Position numbers and translations under genes: made by a program. Below, piece by piece: positions 1 to 5,172 of a stretch of DNA of 6,841 bases; within the stretch, counting starts at the first letter, position 1, and every line of letters begins with the position of its first letter. Source of the DNA: Sediminibacterium ginsengisoli (lineage in GTDB: Bacteria > Bacteroidota > Bacteroidia > Chitinophagales > Chitinophagaceae); assembly GCA_945860335.1 (NCBI GenBank), contig CAMAQW010000087.1, forward strand, positions 1-6,841. Reading direction: 5' to 3'. The notes beneath the pieces are model-generated. The model searched no databases. It was not told the origin of the DNA and worked only from the letters and a program-made list of their open reading frames with translations.

Positions 1-78
1 GGACCAGACGCAGCAGCGGGTGGTGCGCAACAACAAAATGACAATGTAGAAGACGCGCAGTTTGAAGAAGTAAAATAA
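1..78 (+). CDS. dnaK: DnaK (Hsp70 chaperone), C-terminal tail only
   Basis: Frame 1 is open from the window edge to a TAA at 76-78. It encodes a Gly/Ala/Gln-rich linker followed by an acidic end, VEDAQFEEVK. This is the usual disordered C-terminal tail of bacterial DnaK, which typically ends in D-A-D/E-F-E-E-V-K. Only 25 residues are present, so the ATPase and substrate-binding domains lie to the left of the window. The full protein is the ATP-dependent cytosolic chaperone that works with DnaJ and GrpE. The tail is short, but its low-complexity stretch plus the FEEVK end is characteristic. A strong hairpin terminator follows 18 nt after the stop. Confidence 0.86.
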   Translation, partial: GPDAAAGGAQQQNDNVEDAQFEEVK

Positions 79-96
79 GGTTTACATAGGATGAAT

Positions 97-132
97 AAAA
101 AAATCCCCTGCGTTTTCGTAGGGGATTTTTTT
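97..132. terminator. Bidirectional intrinsic terminator between dnaK and the rlmK-like gene
   Basis: The arms 97-112 and 117-132 pair over 16 bp with one G-T wobble around a TTTT loop. The core is ATCCCCTGCG against CGTAGGGGAT. One arm begins with seven A and the other ends with seven T, so on either strand the hairpin is followed by a U-run. That suits termination of dnaK on the plus strand and of the aminotransferase-methyltransferase unit on the minus strand. It sits in the 64-bp gap between the two stop codons. Confidence 0.92.
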
Positions 133-142
133 ATGACTACGT

Positions 143-1123
143 TTATTTAATAATGCGGTAGCACCAACGCTTTAGTTTTCCTTCAAAATCAAAACCGGTA
201 GTTGCTTTGGTGATGTCTTTAATGCTGCTTGCTTTAATACCCGCTTCATCTAAAATAAATTTAGTGTAGTTGGTACTAAAATAAAGTGTGCCACCATTTG
301 TGGTAGCTGCAAGCATATCATTGATTAATTCTACGTGGTCTCTTTGGATGTCTAAAAAATCTTTCATACGCTTGCTATTGCTAAACGTAGGAGGGTCCAT
401 TACAATTAAATCAAAACTATTAGGAGTAAGGGTTTTCAAATACTGTTTTACATCGGCGTGTATATAAAAATATTTGCTAGGATCTTTTAATAGGTTAATG
501 GCCATATTTGTTTCGGCCCAACTTAAATAGGTTTTAGATAAATCTACCGATGTTACAGTAGCAGCTTCTCCTGCTGCAGCATACACCGAAAAGGAGCCTG
601 TATAGCAAAATAAATTTAAAAAACGTTTGTCCTTTGCTTCTTTACGCACCATCTCTCTGGTAGTGCGGTGGTCTAAAAAAAGTCCGGTATCTAAATAGTC
701 TGTTAGGTTTACCTGAAATTTCAAATCATTTTCAAGTACCGTAAAAAATTCCTGCTTGGTATCTACTTTTTCATACTGCTCGTCTCTATGAGACATTTTT
801 TTTCTTTCACGCTTATAAATACTGGTAAGCGGCGTGCCAGTTACCTCGCTAATAATTTCGAGAGAGGGTTGAAGCCAGGCATCATGCTCTTCGTCGGTCA
901 TGCCATGCCTTCTTACATACTCCGATACGTAAATTTTATTTTCGTATGCTTCTATACAAAATGGAAATTCGGGAAGATCATGCTCGTAAATACGGTAACA
1001 GCCTACACCGGTGCGCCTAGCAATTTTACTACGGTGTTTAAACACTTTTGTAAGTCTATTGCTAAACATTTCTAGCTTTTGGGCTAGCGGTAGTCCTTGT
1101 TTTTTTTCTATTTCTTCTTCCAT
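143..1123 (-). CDS. rlmK: RlmK-type 23S rRNA (guanine-N7) methyltransferase, standalone
   Basis: This is a 326-residue class I SAM-dependent methyltransferase. Residues 20-150 match the N-terminal part of the RlmK half of E. coli RlmKL: FSNRL near 20, CYRIYEHDLPEF at 42-53 and NLTDYLDTGLFLDHR at 139-153. The Rossmann fold follows, with the SAM motif FLNLFCYTGSFSVYAA at 168-183, the acidic ribose-binding VDLS at 193-196, and the catalytic signature DPPTFSNSKRM at 243-253. In E. coli this domain makes m7G2069 in 23S rRNA. There it is fused behind a THUMP-RlmL domain that makes m2G2445; here the protein begins at the RlmK domain, so the RlmL half is absent. The start is the ATG 3 nt after the aminotransferase stop, with no Shine-Dalgarno, so translational coupling is likely. 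The substrate position is inferred from the family. Confidence 0.88.
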   Translation of the reverse strand: MEEEIEKKQGLPLAQKLEMFSNRLTKVFKHRSKIARRTGVGCYRIYEHDLPEFPFCIEAYENKIYVSEYVRRHGMTDEEHDAWLQPSLEIISEVTGTPLTSIYKRERKKMSHRDEQYEKVDTKQEFFTVLENDLKFQVNLTDYLDTGLFLDHRTTREMVRKEAKDKRFLNLFCYTGSFSVYAAAGEAATVTSVDLSKTYLSWAETNMAINLLKDPSKYFYIHADVKQYLKTLTPNSFDLIVMDPPTFSNSKRMKDFLDIQRDHVELINDMLAATTNGGTLYFSTNYTKFILDEAGIKASSIKDITKATTGFDFEGKLKRWCYRIIK

Positions 1124-1126
1124 GAT

Positions 1127-2317
1127 TTATTGTAAAGCAGCGAGAGCGTCTTTGATACGCGCCCATGCTTTTTCAATATTTTGCATGCTATTGGCAAAAG
1201 AGAAGCGAACACAATTGGGTTCTCCAAACGCGTCACCCATTACACTTGAAACGTGCGCTGTATTTAATAAGTACATGCTAAAGTCTGCTGCATTTTTTAT
1301 GGTTTCACCATTTGCAGATTTACCATAATACGCACTTACATCCGGAAATACATAAAATGCACCCTGCGGTTCAAAGCAAATAAAACCTGGCATTGCATTT
1401 ACAAGTTCTAAGGTTCTTGTTCTTCTACGTGTAAACTCTTCTGTCATTTCTAGTGAAGGTCTTAAATCACCAGTTAGCGCAGCTACTGCAGCTTTTTGCG
1501 TGATTGAGCAAGTGCCACTTGTAAACTGTCCTTGTAATTTTTCCATGGCTTTTGCAATAGTGGTGTTTGAGGCCGTGTAACCAAGTCTCCAACCTGTCAT
1601 TGCAAAACCTTTACTTAATCCGTTGATGACAACTACGCGGTCTTTGATTTCTGCAAACTGAGCAATGCTTTCGTGCTTGCCTTCAAAATTGATGTATTCG
1701 TATATTTCGTCTGATAAAATAATAATGTTTGGATGCTTTTTAAATACTTCTACTAGCGCTGTTAGTTCGGCTAAAGTATATACGGCGCCAGATGGATTAC
1801 ATGGCGACGAAAACATAAACACTTTTGTCTTAGGAGTGATCGCTGCTTCTAACTCGGCAGCAGTTGTTTTAAACTGGTTGGCAACGGTGGTTCTAATTTC
1901 AACCACTTTACCACGGGCAATTTTTACAAGCTCCGAATAGGTTACCCAGTATGGTGTAGGAATAACAACTTCATCACCATCGTCAACAAGTGCTAAAATG
2001 GCGTTTGCTAAACTTTGTTTAGCACCGGTAGAAGTCACAATATTTTCTGGTAAATAATCTAAATTATTATCTCTTTTTAATTTGGTGCAAACCGCTTCTC
2101 TTAAGTCTGCAAAACCAGCAACAGGGGTGTAGTGGCTCCAGTTATCATTGATGGCTTTGATAGCAGCATCTTTAATATGCTGAGGCGTATCAAAATCTGG
2201 TTCTCCTAAACTAAGGTCTATAACATCAATGCCTTTAGCCCTTAATTCGCGACCTAATTTGGCCATTTTGAGGGTTTCTGGTTCTGCGAAACGGTCAAGG
2301 AGTGTAGAGAGTTGCAT
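1127..2317 (-). CDS. aspC: PLP-dependent class I aminotransferase, aspartate aminotransferase type
   Basis: This is a 396-residue fold-type I aminotransferase of normal length. Visible motifs are SLGEPDFDTP (36-45), the cofactor-phosphate loop TGAKQ (97-101), PYWVTY (122-127), NPSGAVY (174-180) with Asn174, SDEIYEY (202-208) with Asp203 and Tyr206, the PLP-lysine motif SKGFAMTGWRLGY with Lys236, and a C-terminal Arg371 (VRFSF) for the substrate alpha-carboxylate. Lys100 aligns with the lysine that binds the side-chain carboxylate in Thermus-type aspartate aminotransferases, so aspartate/glutamate, and perhaps prephenate, are likely substrates. The exact specificity is not settled by sequence. 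The protein is cytosolic. It is the first gene of a two-gene unit with the rRNA methyltransferase, and it is divergent from sdaA across 175 bp. The symbol marks the family, not proven orthology to E. coli aspC. Confidence 0.9.
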   Translation of the reverse strand: MQLSTLLDRFAEPETLKMAKLGRELRAKGIDVIDLSLGEPDFDTPQHIKDAAIKAINDNWSHYTPVAGFADLREAVCTKLKRDNNLDYLPENIVTSTGAKQSLANAILALVDDGDEVVIPTPYWVTYSELVKIARGKVVEIRTTVANQFKTTAAELEAAITPKTKVFMFSSPCNPSGAVYTLAELTALVEVFKKHPNIIILSDEIYEYINFEGKHESIAQFAEIKDRVVVINGLSKGFAMTGWRLGYTASNTTIAKAMEKLQGQFTSGTCSITQKAAVAALTGDLRPSLEMTEEFTRRRTRTLELVNAMPGFICFEPQGAFYVFPDVSAYYGKSANGETIKNAADFSMYLLNTAHVSSVMGDAFGEPNCVRFSFANSMQNIEKAWARIKDALAALQ

Positions 2318-2361
2318 GCTTACTTGTATTAGAAAGTGTTAAAATGGATTCGATTGCGGAG

Positions 2362-2392
2362 CAAAGTTCGTGAATCTTGGCTTACCAGCACA
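2362..2392 (-). promoter_or_regulatory. Candidate promoter of the aminotransferase-rlmK unit
   Basis: On the minus strand GAACTTTG (2369-2362) matches the Bacteroidota -7 pattern TAnnTTTG at five of six defined bases and is followed by C. A TGTG lies 19 nt upstream (2392-2389), against the consensus TTTG. The predicted start is near 2357, giving a leader of about 39 nt. The same AACTTTGC core occurs before mqnE. This is a pattern match only. Confidence 0.42.
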
Positions 2393-2399
2393 CAGCCAA
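2377..2399. repeat. Inverted repeat TTGGCT-N11-AGCCAA, possible operator
   Basis: Perfect 6-bp arms lie at 2377-2382 and 2394-2399. They cover the -33 and spacer region of the candidate aminotransferase promoter. A third copy of the half-site, TTGGCTT, lies at 2428-2434, exactly 51 bp from the first copy (2377-2383), and overlaps the -33 element of the sdaA promoter. The arrangement suits a dimeric regulator acting on both divergent genes, but 6-bp arms can occur by chance. Confidence 0.35.
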
Positions 2400-2411
2400 A
2401 AGCGTTAGAAC

Positions 2412-2428
2412 ACTTATTGGGGATAAGT
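2412..2428. repeat. Dyad ACTTAT-TGGGG-ATAAGT abutting the sdaA promoter
   Basis: A perfect 6-bp inverted repeat with a 5-bp centre ends at the first base of the -33 TTG of the candidate sdaA promoter. Its size and position resemble a transcription factor operator. No regulator gene is in the window, so the binding protein is unknown. Confidence 0.38.
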
Positions 2429-2457
2429 TGGCTTCTGTTTAAATATTTCTAGTTTTG
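2428..2457 (+). promoter_or_regulatory. Candidate sdaA promoter
   Basis: TTG at 2428-2430, 19 nt, then TAGTTTTG at 2450-2457 matches the Bacteroidota -33/-7 pattern, with all six defined bases of the -7 box present. The predicted start near 2463 gives a leader of about 30 nt. A second TAGTTTTG at 2469-2476 lacks a good upstream element. Between the two copies lies a short dyad, CTAAC-TTTC-GTTAG (2458-2471), at the expected transcript start. Confidence 0.55.
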
Positions 2458-2492
2458 CTAACTTTCGTTAGTTTTGTTTCAACAACGATTGT

Positions 2493-3941
2493 ATGGCGGC
2501 TGCGCATGATTTTATTTCGGTATTTGATATGTTTAAAATAGGTGTGGGGCCTTCTAGTTCTCATACCCTAGGTCCATGGCGCGCAGCGCTGGATGTTATG
2601 GAAAAGTTGGATGCCTCTCATAAAACCGCTACAATCAATTCTATATCTGTTTTACTCTATGGCTCACTCGCCAAAACGGGTAAAGGGCACGGTACCGATA
2701 TTGCGGTGATGCTTGGCTTAATGGGATACGACCCAGAAACCATCGATGTTGGTATCATGGACGAACTAATTAGTAGTGTATCAACAAAACAGGTGTTGGA
2801 CTTAAAAAATCATGGACCCATAAGTTTTGATCCTGCAAAACATATTGCGTTTTTAAAATCCGAATCACTTCCTTTTCATCCCAACGGATTAACATTTTTA
2901 ATTGAGTTAAAGGACGGAAACAAAATAGCAGAAACCTACTTTTCGGTGGGTGGTGGTTTTATTGTACAAGAGGGTAAAGCGCCCGATCAAAAAGAAAATA
3001 TAGAAGTTCCATTTACCATCGAACACGCCAATGATCTACTCCACTGGTGTATGAAAACGGGTTTATCTATTAGTGCGATTGTTTTTGAAAATGAATTAAC
3101 GAGGCGCAGCGAATCTGATATTAAAGAAGGTGTACTCAACATTTGGTACGCCATGCGTGATTGCATGTACCGTGGTGTGCACAAAGAAGGCCTATTACCC
3201 GGTGGGCTAGAAGTGAAGCGCAGAGCGGCTGCCATGAATAAGCGTCTACTAAAAGATGCAGCTTATGATGGATACGATGCATGGACATCAGTGATACAAA
3301 AAGGAAGTAATGACTTTAGTTATATTCTAGATTTTGTAAGTGTGTTTGCACTTGCAGTGAATGAAGAAAATGCATCTTTTGGTAGGGTAGTAACAGCGCC
3401 TACCAATGGGGCTGCCGGTGTAATTCCTGCAGTACTTCAATACTATATTTGTTTTTGTGCGCAAAATGTATCCAGTAAACAACTGGAAGAAAATATTATT
3501 ACTTTTTTACTAACTGCATCAGAAATTGGCAGCCTGTTTAAAAAAGGAGCCACCATATCTGCTGCGATGGGGGGATGTCAAGCAGAGATTGGTGTTTCTG
3601 CTGCCATGGCAGCTGCTGGTTTAACGGCGTTAATGGGTGGATCGCAACGTCAAGTGCTTATGGCTTCTGAAATTGCGATGGAACATCATTTAGGACTTAC
3701 TTGTGATCCTATTGGAGGGCTGGTTCAAATACCATGTATTGAGCGTAATACCATGGGTGCGGTAAAAGCAATTACGGCTTCACAACTTGCGCTGCAAGGC
3801 ACACCAGATTTTGCAATTGTAAGTTTAGATAAAGTGATTCAAACCATGTGGGATACTGCACAAGACATGAATAGCAAATACAAAGAAACAGCGGATGGGG
3901 GACTCGCTGTTCACGTACCTATTAGTTTATCGGAATGCTAA
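2493..3941 (+). CDS. sdaA: L-serine ammonia-lyase (L-serine dehydratase), single-chain [4Fe-4S] type
   Basis: The enzyme converts L-serine to pyruvate and ammonia in the cytosol. The 482-residue protein has the fused beta-alpha layout. The N-terminal domain carries ISVFDMFKIGVGPSSSHTLGP (8-28), TGKGHGTDIA (62-71) and SVGGGFIV (151-158). The C-terminal catalytic domain carries NEENASFGRVVTAPTNGAAG (290-309), GGCQAEIG (360-367), MEHHLGLTCDP (396-406), PCIERN (414-419) and SLDKVIQTM (444-452). Cys362, Cys404 and Cys415 are spaced like the three cluster ligands of the Legionella enzyme. The last residue, Cys482, matches the C-terminal cysteine that reaches into the active site there. It is somewhat longer than E. 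coli SdaA (454 residues), partly through MAAAHD at the start and a few residues before the final cysteine. It stands alone on the plus strand with its own promoter. Confidence 0.95.
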   Translation: MAAAHDFISVFDMFKIGVGPSSSHTLGPWRAALDVMEKLDASHKTATINSISVLLYGSLAKTGKGHGTDIAVMLGLMGYDPETIDVGIMDELISSVSTKQVLDLKNHGPISFDPAKHIAFLKSESLPFHPNGLTFLIELKDGNKIAETYFSVGGGFIVQEGKAPDQKENIEVPFTIEHANDLLHWCMKTGLSISAIVFENELTRRSESDIKEGVLNIWYAMRDCMYRGVHKEGLLPGGLEVKRRAAAMNKRLLKDAAYDGYDAWTSVIQKGSNDFSYILDFVSVFALAVNEENASFGRVVTAPTNGAAGVIPAVLQYYICFCAQNVSSKQLEENIITFLLTASEIGSLFKKGATISAAMGGCQAEIGVSAAMAAAGLTALMGGSQRQVLMASEIAMEHHLGLTCDPIGGLVQIPCIERNTMGAVKAITASQLALQGTPDFAIVSLDKVIQTMWDTAQDMNSKYKETADGGLAVHVPISLSEC

Positions 3942-3960
3942 TTAAAATGGAATGTAGTAT

Positions 3961-3975
3961 TTGGTATTACACCAA
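3961..3975. other. Short dyad TTGGT-ATTAC-ACCAA in the sdaA/mqnE convergent gap
   Basis: A 5-bp perfect inverted repeat spans the mqnE stop codon, 20 bp after the sdaA stop. It has no proper U-run on either side (TTCTT on plus, AAATAC on minus). It is the only hairpin in the 25-bp convergent gap, so it may be a weak terminator, or termination may occur inside the opposing genes. Confidence 0.22.
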
Positions 3976-5127
3976 TTCTTCGTCTGGCACCAACGCATAA
4001 TTTTTTATTTCGTTGTACAGCGTACCACGCTCAATAGGTTCTCTTTTAACTTGTTTGATTAGGCGCACAAGATCTGCGGTGCTCATAGTAGGTGTTTGTT
4101 CTTCACTACCTGCCATGGCATAAATTTTTGTTGAATCATCGATAGTGCCATCAATATCATTCACACCAAAAGATAAAGTAAGCTGCGCATTTTGTCTACC
4201 AAGCATTGGCCAGTAGGCTTTAATGTGTGCAAAATTATCCATGTAAAGGCGTGATACAGCGTACATGCGCATATCTTCGATAGTGGTAGACTCTGCAATA
4301 TGACTCATCTCATTGTCTTGGTTGCGAAACTTTAATGGAATAAAAGTATTGAAGCCACCAGTTTCATCTTGCAGTTGGCGAAGGCGCTCCATATGATCTA
4401 TACGGTGCCAGTATTTTTCGATGTGGCCATATAATAAGGTAGCATTGCTATGCATGCCTAATTGATGTGCTACTTTATGAATATTCAACCAACCATCTGC
4501 GTCTACTTTGTCTTCACAAATTTGTTTTCTAATTTCTGGATGAAATATTTCGGCGCCACCACCAGGTAATGAATCGAGCCCTGCAGCATGTGCAAGTTTC
4601 ATACCTTCCTCGGTAGTTACTTTTGCTTTTTTAAACATGTAATCTAGCTCTACGGGTGTAAAGCCTTTGATGTGAAGTTCAGGACGGTGTGCTTTGATGG
4701 CCTTTAATAAATCAATAAAAAAAGCAAGGTTCATTTTAGGATGAACGCCACCCACTATATGCACTTCGGTTACGGGTTTACCGTCGTAACTTTTTACAAT
4801 ATGCATCATTTGCTCGATACTTAATTCCCAACCTTCTTCTCTATTGGCATATAATTTTGAGTAGGAGCAAAACTTACATGAAAACACACACACATTGGTG
4901 GGTTCGATATGAAAATTTTTATTGAAATAGGTTTTATCGCCGTGCTTTTGTTCGCGCACAAAATTAGCAAGGGTACCTAGCCAAGACAAAGATCCTTTTT
5001 CAAAAAGCGTAACACCTTCATCAAATAAGATACGCTCTTGATTAATTATTTTATTGGCAATACGTTGTAGTTCTTTATCTTTTGTTGCTTCAACTAATGA
5101 AACAATAGCCGCTCTATTGGTACCCAT
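3967..5127 (-). CDS. mqnE: Aminofutalosine synthase MqnE (radical SAM), futalosine menaquinone pathway
   Basis: The enzyme joins the SAM-derived adenosyl radical to 3-[(1-carboxyvinyl)oxy]benzoate, giving 6-amino-6-deoxyfutalosine, an early step of menaquinone synthesis. The 386-residue protein has the radical SAM motif CX3CX2C at Cys80, Cys84 and Cys87 (HIEPTNVCVFSCKFCSY). Family motifs are HIVGGVHP (123-130), GFTPVELD (155-162), LDSLPGGGAEIFHPEIR (184-200), NATLLYGHIE (228-237), ETGGFNTFIPLKF (255-267), HIKAYWPMLG (301-310) and NDIDGT (323-328). EIFHPE, the FIPL form and HIKAYW fit MqnE better than its relative MqnC. The reading frame could begin 3 bases earlier at GTG (5130), but the ATG at 5127 is the more likely start. 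It lies 45 nt downstream of the nucleoside transporter and probably has its own promoter. A tiny open frame (5138-5127) ends overlapping this ATG. Confidence 0.92.
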   Translation of the reverse strand: MGTNRAAIVSLVEATKDKELQRIANKIINQERILFDEGVTLFEKGSLSWLGTLANFVREQKHGDKTYFNKNFHIEPTNVCVFSCKFCSYSKLYANREEGWELSIEQMMHIVKSYDGKPVTEVHIVGGVHPKMNLAFFIDLLKAIKAHRPELHIKGFTPVELDYMFKKAKVTTEEGMKLAHAAGLDSLPGGGAEIFHPEIRKQICEDKVDADGWLNIHKVAHQLGMHSNATLLYGHIEKYWHRIDHMERLRQLQDETGGFNTFIPLKFRNQDNEMSHIAESTTIEDMRMYAVSRLYMDNFAHIKAYWPMLGRQNAQLTLSFGVNDIDGTIDDSTKIYAMAGSEEQTPTMSTADLVRLIKQVKREPIERGTLYNEIKNYALVPDEELV

Positions 5128-5130
5128 CAC

Positions 5131-5151
5131 GCAGTCATTTATTTAGACTGC
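5131..5151. repeat. 21-bp dyad GCAGTC-N9-GACTGC at the mqnE transcription start
   Basis: Perfect 6-bp arms (5131-5136 and 5146-5151) flank ATTTATTTA. The dyad begins at the last base of the -7 box and ends 3 bp before the mqnE ATG, covering the predicted start site. Its upstream arm would probably lie mostly outside the transcript, so a DNA operator is more likely than an RNA hairpin. The regulator is unknown. Confidence 0.42.
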
Positions 5152-5158
5152 AAAGTTA
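5151..5158 (-). promoter_or_regulatory. mqnE promoter -7 element
   Basis: On the minus strand TAACTTTG (5158-5151), followed by CA, is a full match to TAnnTTTG. The expected -33 region (about 5178-5182, inside the end of nupC) is poor: it reads ATGG or AATG against TTTG. A start near 5145 would leave a leader of about 18 nt with no Shine-Dalgarno, as is usual in this phylum. Confidence 0.5.
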
Positions 5159-5172
5159 CAACAACTTTAAGA

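Noticed and set aside
788..1328. Two plus-strand open frames (788-1075 and 1011-1328) opposite the methyltransferase and aminotransferase genes.
   Set aside because: They lie antisense to two clearly recognisable conserved genes, show no family motifs, and have compositions expected of mirror frames.
2334..2415. Inverted 7-mers AAGTGTT (2334-2340) and AACACTT (2409-2415), one near each divergent gene.
   Set aside because: They are short, widely separated and A/T-rich; chance is sufficient without evidence of conservation.
2469..2476. Second TAGTTTTG as an alternative sdaA -7 box.
   Set aside because: No TTTG or TTG lies at the needed distance upstream, and it would leave a very short leader; the copy at 2450-2457 is better supported.
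5128..5130. GTG at 5130 as the mqnE start, giving one extra residue.
   Set aside because: An ATG follows immediately, and the GTG would place two methionines in a row; the ATG is the simpler start, though the GTG cannot be excluded.
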